Of a stretch of DNA of 26,171 nt, positions 1-9,202 are shown in pieces (the stretch's first letter is position 1; the number at the start of each line of letters is the position of its first letter). The position numbers were made by a program, and so were the translations under genes. Origin of the DNA: a virus; the IMG/VR virus record IMGVR_UViG_3300033149_002357, positions 1 through 26,171 of that record; one strand, 5' to 3'. The notes under the pieces were generated by a model. That model did no database searches. It was given only the letters and a program-made list of their open reading frames with translations, and was not told the DNA's origin.

Positions 1-71
1 ACAACTACAGCCTCATTTAATATAGGAGCACCAACTAAACCACCTCCAAAACTTCCACCAAGTAAATTCAT
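1..71 (-). CDS. Start of a Gly-rich tail-end protein, truncated by the window edge
   Basis: Only the first 23 codons are visible. The ATG at 69-71 shares one base with the TAA of the upstream tail fibre gene (TAATG), and a strong GGGAGG ribosome binding site lies 6 nt before it, so the start is well supported. The N-terminus begins MNLLGGSFGGG and continues with small and hydrophobic residues. The position after a tail fibre would suit a second fibre, a fibre chaperone or a lysis gene, but too little is visible to choose. Confidence 0.6.
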   Translation of the reverse strand, partial: MNLLGGSFGGGLVGAPILNEAVV

Positions 72-1159
72 TATGCACCTCCCATATTTTCTATCATTCT
101 TACAAGGTCGTACAAATCATCTTTATCTTTGATGAGCAACAACCTATCTGTACCACCACTTGTGAAAGCTATATCTGCACCACTATTTAAAACGGCTGCT
201 AAATTTGTTGGTGTGTAATCCCCCCAATCTATCGCATCAATAATGAATGTACAAAACTCACCTGCAACAAAGTTACTAAAACCTATTGTTCCTGCTGCTG
301 TGAAAGTGACTTGTTGCACATCACCATTGGCATAATTAAAAGTGTGCAATGTAGCACCTACTGAGGCATCGGCTATCTGAACATAGCTACTTCTTTTTAT
401 TGTAGGAGTGTCAATTGTCGGTGCTGTTACTGTTCCTGTAAATGTAGGGTCTGCGATAAGTGCTTTTAAATCTAAAGCTGTTTGAGTGGCAGTAGATACT
501 GGCTTACTAGCATCACTTGTATTATTTACGTTACCTAAACCAACCATAGTTGCTGTTATTCCACCAACTGTACCAGTAAATGTTGGGCTTGCTATTGGTG
601 CTTTTAAGGCTAGCTCTTCTGGACTTACAGATTCTAAAAAATCCCATTCAGTTGTATTTGTTTCACTAGTAGGCTCAACCAAGTTAGTGTCAAGCTTAGA
701 TACATATTTTTTACCATCTGTATAAGTTACACTATACCCTAATGAATAGCCAGTGGTTTCATACCCTGCAACCCAATCACCTTTATATTCTGAAGCGTTT
801 AGTGCTATTGAAGCCCAGTCTTCAGCTTTTAAACTAAAATGTTTTGATGAGTATTTCCCTGCTGTCACCTCAACATCTTCATCTGCATTTGCATAGTTTT
901 GAGAAAGTGTAGCACTAATTCCTGATGCAGTTGCACTATCTGAAGCATTTTGCTCTATGATTTCCATCTCTCCACCAAAGGTGTTCATGGCAACTATAAC
1001 AGCATTTATCTGAGTGTTAACTGTATTTTTGGAGGTTATCCTTGATGGCTGTTCTCCATTATATGTGTCAATATCTTCTGGAAATGTTGCACTATTTAAA
1101 ACTGGTGTTACAGAATAGGGGGTTATCGTTTCTGTTATTTCTGGTATTGGTGTTGCCAT
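71..1159 (-). CDS. Tail fibre protein with phage fibre repeats
   Basis: This 362-residue protein is likely a receptor-binding or side tail fibre at the distal end of the tail. The middle (about residues 180-260) has two copies of an A-x-PTFTGTV motif, as in ASPTFTGTV and ADPTFTGTV. Between them is a VGLGNVNNTSDASKPVST segment, a repeat type very common in the shafts and tips of phage fibres. The N-terminus is polar and the C-terminal 100 residues are rich in beta-prone, aromatic and small residues. It follows the tail-tip gene and directly overlaps the next gene by one base, which fits the usual tail fibre position. Which surface molecule it binds cannot be read. Confidence 0.85.
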   Translation of the reverse strand: MATPIPEITETITPYSVTPVLNSATFPEDIDTYNGEQPSRITSKNTVNTQINAVIVAMNTFGGEMEIIEQNASDSATASGISATLSQNYANADEDVEVTAGKYSSKHFSLKAEDWASIALNASEYKGDWVAGYETTGYSLGYSVTYTDGKKYVSKLDTNLVEPTSETNTTEWDFLESVSPEELALKAPIASPTFTGTVGGITATMVGLGNVNNTSDASKPVSTATQTALDLKALIADPTFTGTVTAPTIDTPTIKRSSYVQIADASVGATLHTFNYANGDVQQVTFTAAGTIGFSNFVAGEFCTFIIDAIDWGDYTPTNLAAVLNSGADIAFTSGGTDRLLLIKDKDDLYDLVRMIENMGGA

Positions 1160-1189
1160 TACTTAAGCCTTTTATTTAATTTTCGCATC

Positions 1190-2395
1190 TTATATGAACC
1201 GTTGTACTTTTAGATTAATTTTCGACTGTTGATTATTTGCTTTAAATGTTGGTGACACATCTCTTGCAAAACCATACACTACTAGTGATCTATATTTTAC
1301 CTCATCTGTATTCTCACCAAAAACCACTACTCTTCTGTTTATTATTTCGTCACTTTTGTCTAACATCGTATCAATGGCGAAACTTTCAAAAGATAGGCTA
1401 AAATCGAAGATATGATATATTTTTGTTATATCTCCTTCGTCTTCAAAGATAATGTCTCCATTTGCTTGTTGGACTATTTTTCCTGAACTTTTTATTGTTA
1501 TTGGCAATCCGTCTAAAGTTACTCCATACTCTTGTGTTTGCCCCATTAGTATTTCGCCTAGCTTTATTAGTATTGGAGTTGTGTTGTTTAGTGTAATTCT
1601 TACTGTGACCTCTCCTGTAAAAAATGGTAATGTCCAATCTACATTTTTTATAAAAGATGGTTCGTATTGGCTTAATGTTCTCCAGTTTACTATTGAGGTG
1701 GTGTTTAGTAGTCCTGTTTTTGTATTTTCATATATAAATGTTCCTATTTCTGTATCAGGATCATAGTCTAATGGATTATATACTGTTATTTTTGCTGATT
1801 CTGCTTCAAAGTTAAACAATATTACTTTATTTATGTTTGTTGCTACAAACTCAAAATACGATTCTGTATCTTCTTCTTGAGATTGGGTATTTATTGCTTT
1901 GTCCGCACATTTATTTCTGTTTGTTGCACCTAAGTCTTTCCAATATATAGAATCATCTTCTACTGGATATCTGTATTGCCCTCTGAATTCAGCAACATTT
2001 TCTAAGCCTAAATCAGTAAAGTTTGCAGGGTTTTCTATATCTTCTATTGTAAAGTCTACATTTCCTGTTGTTTTTGATATATAGTAGTGCTTGTTTGAGT
2101 ATACATAAACTACTGTTACCGCATTTACTACTGGTACTGATGTTGGGTCTGGAATTAAAGTTTGAGTATGTAGATTTGTTCCGTACTCATTTAATGGGTC
2201 TAGATTATTCCAATCATAATGTGCCAACGGGTAAATAGTAGTGAAAGTTTCCCACAATCTTGTCTCGTAATATCTTTTAACGCCCTCTGCATATCCAAGT
2301 GTTACATCAAATGGGTATATTGTTCCATCGACACCTTCGTTCTCTGCAATGCTACTGTCTGTTATTACTACATCTTGTGGTATAAAAAACTTCAC
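1190..2395 (-). CDS. Tail-tip/baseplate-like structural protein
   Basis: This 401-residue protein lies between the tape measure and fibre genes, where siphophages encode distal tail and hub proteins. The start is GTG, preceded by AAGGG about 8 nt upstream. Around residues 150-170 it has a W-K-D-L-G-x-T-N-R segment, which resembles the W-x-DLGPTNR module of many phage tail and baseplate proteins. The last 80 residues contain a beta-rich part with RRVVVFGENTDEV and VVYGFARDV. I do not recognise the whole protein as any named lambda product, and lambda gpM, gpL, gpK, gpI and gpJ homologues are not evident. A structural role is inferred from position plus the W-x-DLG-x-TNR module. Confidence 0.6.
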   Translation of the reverse strand: MKFFIPQDVVITDSSIAENEGVDGTIYPFDVTLGYAEGVKRYYETRLWETFTTIYPLAHYDWNNLDPLNEYGTNLHTQTLIPDPTSVPVVNAVTVVYVYSNKHYYISKTTGNVDFTIEDIENPANFTDLGLENVAEFRGQYRYPVEDDSIYWKDLGATNRNKCADKAINTQSQEEDTESYFEFVATNINKVILFNFEAESAKITVYNPLDYDPDTEIGTFIYENTKTGLLNTTSIVNWRTLSQYEPSFIKNVDWTLPFFTGEVTVRITLNNTTPILIKLGEILMGQTQEYGVTLDGLPITIKSSGKIVQQANGDIIFEDEGDITKIYHIFDFSLSFESFAIDTMLDKSDEIINRRVVVFGENTDEVKYRSLVVYGFARDVSPTFKANNQQSKINLKVQRFI

Positions 2396-2412
2396 TTTAT
2401 TTGCCCTTCATG

Positions 2413-5400
2413 CTATGCTTCCAGCTTTACTAACAGTGGTCTTTGCTCTGCGTTTGACTCATCTAGTATTTCTGTTGTTTTGGAACTTGATTCAGCTATT
2501 GTATCTAATTTTTCTATAACTTTCTCTAAAAGCACTTTAACTTCTTTATCACTAGTTCCATTTGCATATCTCTGCAATGACCCTTTTGATGGATATTGAT
2601 TGTTCATTGTTACTGGTATAGTTCTTCCATCCGGTAGTGGAACAAATGCTTCTGTTCCTGCCTCTCCAAAAAGGGCTACAGTTGGTTGATTCACTACTCC
2701 ACCATCTGCAAAAGCATTATACACTGGTGCTGAAAATCCCGTTGACTCATACCATGCTGATGAACCAACATCACTTGATGAACCTGCAACATCTATTGTA
2801 TATGCTCCACTCGAACCACTTACGAAATTTACTGTTCCTGTTGACAGAGTTGGTACACCTGCTATGTTTCCGCTGCTAGTAGGTGCGTATGATAATCCAG
2901 AGTCACTAGCCCCAGAAGATGCTAGTAGTGTTGCATTAGCTGCATATAAGTCTGTATCGTAATCTCCTATATGCCCTGTTGCACTATATGCTCCATTTTC
3001 TCCACCGTAGGTTATATTGTTTGATCCAATCCCTAATGCTTCGTTACTTGTTGCTATTGCTCTCTCTACCTCTTCTATTGAAGCTCCTGACTCCAGCAGT
3101 TCTGAGTAAAAATCTAACCCCCCTGATAATGGGTCTCTTCCTAAGTATTCATTAAATAACTCTACTACTGAATTTTCATTGTCTGTAAATGCGTCTACTA
3201 GCTCTTCTGTTTGCTTTTCTATTACATTTTTGGTTGCTTCTGATTGGCTTTCTATTACATTTTTAGTTGCTTCTGATTGGTTCTCTGATACATAAGCGTA
3301 AGCAAGTTCTAGTTCTCTTTGAGCTTCAAATGTTGCAAAGTCTATATCATCTACTGTTCCATTTAGTGTTTTTAACCATGATACTATTTCTGAATCTTCT
3401 CCCAAATAATCTATTGCTGTGTCAGTTAACTCTTGCACTTTATCTTGTATAGTTAGCAACTCTTTATCATCTTCTAATTCTGAACTCAGAAGTTCTAATT
3501 CTGAAACAAGTTCATTAGTTATGTTTGCATTGTCTCCTATAGAAGCTTTTTGTATTTCTTTTGATAGCTTAGTCACATCTCCAGTTAGTGCTTTTAGTCG
3601 TGCTTCTTCTGCTTCTGTTAGATTTCCATCTTTCAACAAAAGAGTATCTAGTTCTGTTCTTTTTGACCAAAAATCTTCTATTAATCTGTCTTGTGCATCT
3701 AAGGCATCACTTCCACCAAGCAATGTTGATATAGTATCTTCTATACTTTGACCTAATGAATCAAATGTCTCTGACAAAGAGTTGAGCCTGTTGTCTGCTT
3801 CCTTCCATTGGTCTATTATGTCGTCTGCTATTATCCCTTGTGCATCCGATAGCGACTGTACTGCCTCTGATATTTTGCCTATTGACTTTAAATACTCTTC
3901 ATTCACTTCTAGTAATTCAAGTTCTGCCTCTGTTAAACCAAAGATATCACTGCTCATCTCGTTAAATAGACTGTCTAAGCTCTCTGCGTCACTAGCTAAT
4001 GTTACGCCTAGTGTATTTGCTAATCTTTTTGCGGTGCCTTCTGCATCCTCATTTCTTTGCATCCACCCAGCCATTCTTTCTGATGAGCCAGCCATAGCTT
4101 CTGCTGCAAGTTCGATTGATTCTAGGTAATTAAGAGCTTCTTTTGCTCCATCTGTGAAGACTTGTCCAGTCTCAGCAGAAAATTGAGCAATTAACTCTTG
4201 TTGTTCAATCCATTTTGTAGGATCTTTACTCATAAGTAAAGCTAGTCTTTCTTCTGTAAGAAACCCCTCAGCATCATCTATTACATCAATGATACTATCA
4301 AGATAATTCGCAATAGAACCCGTATCAGAGGCATCGACTAAGTCGTTTACTTCTTTAAAGGCTCTAGCTAATCTAGCCTCTGCATGGTCTGTAGAACCAG
4401 TAATACCATCAACTGCATCTTTAAAACTCTCTGAGGCATCAGTTAGTTCTTGCATTGACTCTATGGTGCTTATCGCCCAATCATTAGTAAGTTCTTGAAG
4501 GTCTGCAATAGCCAAATCCATAGCTAGTGCAAAAGATTTATGTGCTGATTCCGACCACCCTTCTGCACCCTCCTGAAAGAAAGGTCCTGTATATGTTAAA
4601 GTTGTTGGATCAAGTATGTCTGCAAGAGCTTTTATTAAGTCATTACTCTTAGTTAACTCTTCAGTATTTAGCTGAATATTATCCCCAACAATCGTATATA
4701 CATCAATGCCTAGTGCTTTCTCCCAATCCTCGACATTGGTCTTGTCTTGTTCTGTAAACATTGATTTAACTGGACCTAATCGAGATTCTTTATATACCTC
4801 TTGTTTCCATAAATCATAGTCTCTCTGGAATTCAATAGCTCCTAATTCAACAATAAGTGCTGCGGCAGAGCCGTTACGGTCTATTGACTCTAGTAATGCA
4901 ATTTGCTGCTCTAATCTAGATGTTATTGGGGCATAAGTAGCTTCTATATTTTCTATATTAGTGTCTACTTGTGCTTGTGCCAAAGCTCCTGCGGACATTC
5001 CGCCACCGCCACCTCCACCTGAGCCACCACCACCGAACATAGTCATCGCAGCAGCCATTAGTCCAATCATTATCGCAACTCTTGCTGGTGCTGTATATGG
5101 GTCACCTTTTCCTGCTGCTGTTACAGATGCCGTTGCGTTTGCTCCTGCTTCTGTCATTGAAGCTGCTGCTGCTACTCCTGATGCTGTTGTAGAAGTTGCT
5201 GCATTTGCAACTGTTGAAGTCATCTCTATAATATCCATTGCTAATCTAGCTGTGTGCATACCAACTTCAATAGCTTCTAGTGCTTTGTACGCTCCTGTTT
5301 TTTCTTTAAACATACTTTTTGCTGAACCTGCTAAATCTTCATATCCATCTAGTTCATTTTTTAAACTCTTCTTTTTTATCTTGTCACTATCTTTAGCATA

Positions 5401-7899
5401 TTTCTTTTCTATTTTTAATTTTTTCTTAGGGTCGCCACCAAACTTTTTTAATTCTTCATCATACTTGATTTTTAGTTTTTGCTGTTTTTTTTCTGATTCT
5501 TCATTGTTGTTATACATAGTAGCAAATGAATTGGATAGGCTTCCGATTGAGTTTAGTGTTTCACCTAATGCACTATTCCAGTTGTTAGTGTTATCTATTA
5601 ATGCTATTTGAGTGTCTAGCATTGATAGATTGTATTCTTCCATCCATATAGCCCATTCTTCATCTATGGTTTTTGCGTCTTCTTTAGCTTTTTTTATTTC
5701 ATCTATTTTCTTTTTATATGCTTCTGCATTCTCTATGTTGAATATGGCAGTCTCATACTGCTCAGGAGTTATTTGTCCTGATAGCTTAAGCATTTCAAGC
5801 TGAACTAAGGCTCTTGCTTTTTCTATACTTAAATTTTCCGCATTTGACAAAACTTGTGCGTTTAGTTCATCTTCTAAACCTTTTGAAGTTGTGTCTAATT
5901 TGTCTAAATACTTTATTCCTTCGGTAAATATTGGAGATTGTTTTAACATCTCTTCTGTTATCGCTTCTTGGTAAGAAAGGGCTTGTTTGTTTAGTTTTGT
6001 CGAGAGTACACCTTGTTCTTGACCTACTCTTGCTATTTCTAGTTGTCTTACTGTTTTTTCTATCTGTCTTTGTATTTCATCTGACTTTTTCACCTCAACA
6101 CCAAGTAGTGCTTGCTCAGATATTTGTAAGTCTGTTGTCCAATCTAGTTCTTTTTGTAATGCGTCTAGCTTTATCTTCTCTATCTTTGCTCTATCTCTTG
6201 CTGATGATTTTTCGAGTGCTGCTATATGGGTTGCTGTTTTTACTAGGTCTTCTTTCGGCTGCCCTTTTGTTGCCTGAACTTCTCTTAGCTTCTTTAAAAT
6301 TTCTTCGTCTTTTATTATTTTGTTTGTCAGCTTATGGACTTCCTCTAAGTGTTTGTTGTTCTCTGCCATCCGCTTTCCAACCCACTCATAGTCTTTTACC
6401 ATGTTTGCGACTAGTTCACCTGCTGCTATCTCTCCTGCTGTCCTATTTAGCTCTACATGTCTTTCATTTAGTCTCTTTATTTCTGTCTCTATGTCTCTTA
6501 CATCTTGTGCATCATATCCAAACCAGCTTTTTACCCCTGACTTTACACCTGCTTTCGCTGCATCTAGTTCTTTTATTTTTTGTTCTAGTTCTTTTACTAT
6601 ACTGAATGTTTCTCTTTTTTTATCTACATCTGTCTCTTCCCAAAAGTCTATTAGTGCTTGTGTTGCATCTTTTATGTCAACTGCTAAATCTTTAAATGTG
6701 TGCTTTAAGGTGTCGAAAAGTGGTTCTGATGTCGTTTGCCATAGTTGCGACCATGCATCTTCTAATTCCAATAGTGATCTTGTATAAGATTCTATATCCT
6801 TTAGAGCCTCGAATGGTTTCAACATGGTGTCCATCATGTCTTTTACACCATTTTCTCCTCTTTTTTTAGCCTCTTTCATTGCTTCATTGGCTTTTGTTGG
6901 GGAACCGAATAGTAAAACTGCTATTAGAGAATCCGTTGAGACATTGCCCGAAAGGAGTGATCTGATTTCTTCTTGGGCTTTTTGCATTTCCATCCCGATA
7001 GAACCTGCTATGTTAGAGATACTTTGGGTCAGACCTATTGTATTTTCTATGATGTCTTCTGTTGTTTTTCCAAACGCATCACCCATTCCAAGAGTGTGTC
7101 CTATTGATTGCTGAAAGAGTTGAGTTAACTGAGGGAATGTCGCATAAGTGGATATGCTTGCTTCTCTTAACTCATCCATTGTTCTAGTTGCTACTTGCTG
7201 TCCTATTCTGAACTTCTCGTAACTATCTACCACTTGACCATTGGATAAAACCATTTGAGTGTTAGCTGATAGAAGTGCTGCGATACCTGATGTATTGTCT
7301 TCCATCATTTTGTTTACTTCTATACCTATACCAAGTGTTGACTGCCATGCTCTTTGACCTGCGTATACAACACCTGCGATTGTACCAGCCCATCTTAGAT
7401 ATCTAATTGTCTGGTTTGCTAGGTTTTCTGTTGACTTGCTTTGTTTATCTATTATTTTATTGTTGTTTAATTGAGCAGAAGTGTTTGCGTGTAGTGCTTG
7501 AGTTTCCTTCTTTAGAGATACTTGCTTCTTACCTAACTCAGCCCCTTCTTGCTTTTTTGCTGCGATTGATTTTTTTGTATTTGCAATATCTATTTTTTGA
7601 AGAGCTATGTTATCTTTTTGCTCTTCTTTTAGTTCTTGCAGAATCGCTATGTATTGCTGTTGTGTTTTCTTTTCTTCACCTGTAAGAATTTTTAGTTTGT
7701 TTTTTTCTTTCCTTAACGTAGCGGTTTGCTTTATTAATTCTTTTCTATCTGCTGTGAGTTTTTTTTCAGCGTTATTATATTCTTGTGTTACTTTGCCTAT
7801 CTCCGAGTAGGTTTCTTTATAATGTTTTTCTACTGCTTTTAGGTCTTTTTCTAAATTTGTACTATCAATTTTTAGGACTGTTTTTGCTGAAGCTGCCAT
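2413..7899 (-). CDS. Tail tape measure protein
   Basis: At 1828 residues this is the longest gene, as expected of a tape measure that sets siphophage tail length and is ejected into the host with the DNA. Residues about 10-150 are a Lys/Glu-rich coiled coil. A hydrophobic segment follows near 169-193. An Ala/Thr/Ser-rich stretch (about 887-927) leads to a hydrophobic helix (about 930-953) and then a run of glycines with one serine (about 955-967). Near 1578-1622 is a segment NEYLGRDPLSGGLDFY resembling DUF4214 repeats. Near 1742-1765 is GEAGTEAFVPLPDGR, a motif common at tape measure C-termini. The gene lies directly after the G/GT chaperones and has its own promoter candidate 31 nt upstream. 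Confidence 0.93.
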   Translation of the reverse strand: MAASAKTVLKIDSTNLEKDLKAVEKHYKETYSEIGKVTQEYNNAEKKLTADRKELIKQTATLRKEKNKLKILTGEEKKTQQQYIAILQELKEEQKDNIALQKIDIANTKKSIAAKKQEGAELGKKQVSLKKETQALHANTSAQLNNNKIIDKQSKSTENLANQTIRYLRWAGTIAGVVYAGQRAWQSTLGIGIEVNKMMEDNTSGIAALLSANTQMVLSNGQVVDSYEKFRIGQQVATRTMDELREASISTYATFPQLTQLFQQSIGHTLGMGDAFGKTTEDIIENTIGLTQSISNIAGSIGMEMQKAQEEIRSLLSGNVSTDSLIAVLLFGSPTKANEAMKEAKKRGENGVKDMMDTMLKPFEALKDIESYTRSLLELEDAWSQLWQTTSEPLFDTLKHTFKDLAVDIKDATQALIDFWEETDVDKKRETFSIVKELEQKIKELDAAKAGVKSGVKSWFGYDAQDVRDIETEIKRLNERHVELNRTAGEIAAGELVANMVKDYEWVGKRMAENNKHLEEVHKLTNKIIKDEEILKKLREVQATKGQPKEDLVKTATHIAALEKSSARDRAKIEKIKLDALQKELDWTTDLQISEQALLGVEVKKSDEIQRQIEKTVRQLEIARVGQEQGVLSTKLNKQALSYQEAITEEMLKQSPIFTEGIKYLDKLDTTSKGLEDELNAQVLSNAENLSIEKARALVQLEMLKLSGQITPEQYETAIFNIENAEAYKKKIDEIKKAKEDAKTIDEEWAIWMEEYNLSMLDTQIALIDNTNNWNSALGETLNSIGSLSNSFATMYNNNEESEKKQQKLKIKYDEELKKFGGDPKKKLKIEKKYAKDSDKIKKKSLKNELDGYEDLAGSAKSMFKEKTGAYKALEAIEVGMHTARLAMDIIEMTSTVANAATSTTASGVAAAASMTEAGANATASVTAAGKGDPYTAPARVAIMIGLMAAAMTMFGGGGSGGGGGGGMSAGALAQAQVDTNIENIEATYAPITSRLEQQIALLESIDRNGSAAALIVELGAIEFQRDYDLWKQEVYKESRLGPVKSMFTEQDKTNVEDWEKALGIDVYTIVGDNIQLNTEELTKSNDLIKALADILDPTTLTYTGPFFQEGAEGWSESAHKSFALAMDLAIADLQELTNDWAISTIESMQELTDASESFKDAVDGITGSTDHAEARLARAFKEVNDLVDASDTGSIANYLDSIIDVIDDAEGFLTEERLALLMSKDPTKWIEQQELIAQFSAETGQVFTDGAKEALNYLESIELAAEAMAGSSERMAGWMQRNEDAEGTAKRLANTLGVTLASDAESLDSLFNEMSSDIFGLTEAELELLEVNEEYLKSIGKISEAVQSLSDAQGIIADDIIDQWKEADNRLNSLSETFDSLGQSIEDTISTLLGGSDALDAQDRLIEDFWSKRTELDTLLLKDGNLTEAEEARLKALTGDVTKLSKEIQKASIGDNANITNELVSELELLSSELEDDKELLTIQDKVQELTDTAIDYLGEDSEIVSWLKTLNGTVDDIDFATFEAQRELELAYAYVSENQSEATKNVIESQSEATKNVIEKQTEELVDAFTDNENSVVELFNEYLGRDPLSGGLDFYSELLESGASIEEVERAIATSNEALGIGSNNITYGGENGAYSATGHIGDYDTDLYAANATLLASSGASDSGLSYAPTSSGNIAGVPTLSTGTVNFVSGSSGAYTIDVAGSSSDVGSSAWYESTGFSAPVYNAFADGGVVNQPTVALFGEAGTEAFVPLPDGRTIPVTMNNQYPSKGSLQRYANGTSDKEVKVLLEKVIEKLDTIAESSSKTTEILDESNAEQRPLLVKLEA
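3217..3282 (-). repeat. Two tandem 33-nt repeats inside the tape measure gene
   Basis: Units 3217-3249 and 3250-3282 are nearly identical in DNA and encode tandem 11-residue units of the type NVIESQSEATK. The unit length is a whole number of codons, so copy changes would keep the frame and alter the tape length by 11 residues at a time. Confidence 0.85.
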
Positions 7900-7929
7900 T
7901 TTACTCTCACTTTTAGAAGTTTATGGCTT

Positions 7930-7968
7930 ATTATATCTAAATTTCAAATGTGCCTTGATTTAAGTCAA
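7930..7968 (-). promoter_or_regulatory. Candidate promoter of the tape measure gene, with an upstream dyad
   Basis: Read on the minus strand, TTTAGATATAAT (7930-7941) supplies a perfect TATAAT hexamer, 31 nt before the tape measure ATG. The same 12-mer occurs before gene G. The inverted repeat TTGA-N6-TCAA at 7955-7968 lies 19 nt upstream of this hexamer and also serves the opposite promoter, so it may govern both directions. Confidence 0.5.
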
Positions 7969-7996
7969 TGTTTTATTGTTCATAATATACTATAGT
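7955..7996 (+). promoter_or_regulatory. Plus-strand promoter with CRP/FNR-like operator
   Basis: The dyad TTGATTTAAGTCAA (7955-7968) is followed after 22 nt by TATAGT (7991-7996). With a start point 7 nt beyond the hexamer the dyad centre lies at -41.5, the classic class II activator position. A second possible -10, TATACT, lies at 7986-7991. The same dyad and 22-nt spacing recur at three minus-strand promoters in this window. It is placed to transcribe the plus-strand gene starting at 8022. Confidence 0.6.
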
Positions 7997-8021
7997 ACTT
8001 TTAGAAATTAAGGAGCCTAGT

Positions 8022-8180
8022 GTGGAAGTTGCTAAATATACTGCTTTGTTATTATGTACTCTAACTGCGGCAGGAGGAATTATGCTTGTAATTGTCTCTG
8101 TGTCGGAAGACGTTAAAGATGCAAAAAAAATAATTAAAGAGAGCGAGAGATGGAATGCTATATGGACTACGTTAGACTAG
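8022..8180 (+). CDS. 52-residue single-span membrane protein, the only plus-strand gene
   Basis: A GTG start at 8022 is preceded by AAGGAG with a 6-nt spacer, and a promoter lies just upstream. The protein has a short N-terminus (MEVAKYT), one hydrophobic span at about residues 8-27, then a charged tail with VKDAKKIIKESERW, probably an amphipathic helix. Topology is likely N-terminus out and tail in the cytoplasm, or a cleavable leader. It sits between the tape measure and the chaperone genes but faces the opposite way, which is the layout of a moron: a self-contained cargo gene. No family is recognised. Possible roles are superinfection exclusion, a small regulator of a host membrane protein, or an antisense-transcribed toxin-like peptide. 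All of these are guesses. Confidence 0.65.
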   Translation: MEVAKYTALLLCTLTAAGGIMLVIVSVSEDVKDAKKIIKESERWNAIWTTLD

Positions 8181-8186
8181 TGGCTA

Positions 8187-9175
8187 TTATCTAGCCCTAG
8201 CTTGATACTCTCTGTGTTGTTTTTTTAACATTTCGCTTTCGTATTCTGTAACCATTGGGGTGTACTTCGATATATTTATCCCATATAGCTTCATTGCTGA
8301 GTCTGCAATCTTTGGTCTGTCTAAGCCTGTGAAACTTCCCTCCATGCCTACATTTGTAGTAAGATTCTCGTTCTCTCTTAAAAAACCAAATATCTTAAAG
8401 GCTAACTTTGTTGAACTTGGAGGGAACCTTGCTTCCAATCGTCCTTTATGATCGTCCTCATGGAGTTCTTCATCAGAGATTTTGTGTTCTCTGATGTATT
8501 CTCTCCAGTATTCTTTATCTTCATTGAACCACCATTCAATTAACTCTGAGAATGCTTTCCCTGAGCATGGTTTCTATACCCTCTCACTGTTGAGAATGTC
8601 ATATTTGCAACCAACATTTGTTCCCAGACTGTTAAATCTTCTTTTTTTAGCCCGACTACATCAAAGACCATATCACTTAACTCTTCTGAATCTTTGACAA
8701 ATTTTTTCATTACTTTGTCTTTGTCTTTGTCTTTTATGTCAGGGTCTGCTATTTTTTGTCTTGATTTCTCTACTTTTTCAAGCATCTTCAACAAATCTTC
8801 CACAGCAAAAGCGTCTGGCATATCACAATCTTTTGTGTTTTCAGTAGATTTATAATCTCCGTTTTCATCTTTATGAGAAGATACTTTTTCTATGACAGCG
8901 TGGATAAAATCTCCTATCTCTTCTGCTTTGAAGTTTTTTACTTCTTCTCTTGTTATTAGGTCTTCTACTATTGCGATCAAACCATTTTCATCTTTGTCTT
9001 GAATCTTTTTGTATCTCGCTTCTTCAAGAATTGGAGTGTTTCCTATTTTTTTCAGCTTTTCTTCTAACTCTGGTGCTAAAACTACTTTTGAATCAAGCTT
9101 ATTTAGTAGCTCTACTATTGCTCCCTCATTCCCTTTTTCTATATGCTCATCTAATCTCAGTCTTATTGCTTTCAT
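8187..9175 (-). CDS. GT: Tail assembly chaperone GT fusion, made by -1 frameshift
   Basis: Ribosomes that slip back one base at GGGAAAG (8555-8561) join residues 1-207 of G to 122 residues read in the -1 frame, giving about 329 residues; base 8555 is read twice. The T part begins AFSELIEWWFNEDKEYWREY and has no start codon or ribosome binding site of its own near the junction, which supports translation by fusion. In lambda, gpGT binds the tape measure and recruits tail tube subunits during tail assembly. The order tail tube, G/GT, tape measure is exactly the lambda order. A TTG at 8438 could start a fragment of 83 residues, but the open frame runs back through the slip site. Confidence 0.85.
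8523..8561 (-). other. Programmed -1 frameshift signal, G GGA AAG
   Basis: On the minus strand the heptamer GGGAAAG occupies 8561-8555 and is read in the G frame as CAG GGA AAG, the same heptamer and the same phase as in lambda G-T. A 6-bp hairpin, ATTGAA-TGGTGG-TTCAAT, follows at 8540-8523, 14 nt downstream of the slip site. The hairpin is weak and may be incidental. Confidence 0.85.
8540..9175 (-). CDS. G: Tail assembly chaperone G
   Basis: This is the unshifted product, 211 residues, longer than the 140 residues of lambda gpG. The ATG is preceded by AAGGA about 7 nt upstream and by its own promoter candidate. The protein is acidic and helical, with a Lys/Asp-rich linker near residues 140-155 (IKDKDKDKVMKKF). 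The C-terminal end ANMTFSTVRGYRNHAQGKHSQS carries the slip site in its last codons, so G and GT share all but four residues of G. Chaperone function is inferred from position between tail tube and tape measure plus the frameshift arrangement, not from clear sequence identity. Confidence 0.85.
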   Translation of the reverse strand: MKAIRLRLDEHIEKGNEGAIVELLNKLDSKVVLAPELEEKLKKIGNTPILEEARYKKIQDKDENGLIAIVEDLITREEVKNFKAEEIGDFIHAVIEKVSSHKDENGDYKSTENTKDCDMPDAFAVEDLLKMLEKVEKSRQKIADPDIKDKDKDKVMKKFVKDSEELSDMVFDVVGLKKEDLTVWEQMLVANMTFSTVRGYRNHAQGKHSQS

Positions 9176-9202
9176 GTTTTTTCCTTGTTTTTGAATGTTT
9201 GT

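Noticed and set aside
3217-3282. 33-nt repeats as CRISPR
   Set aside because: The two units are directly adjacent with no spacer and are in frame within the tape measure coding region.
4961-6605. Long plus-strand frames opposite the tape measure gene (216 and 224 codons)
   Set aside because: They are antisense shadows: rich in Leu, Ser and Phe from the reverse of Lys/Glu/Ala-rich codons, with no ribosome binding sites and no family likeness.
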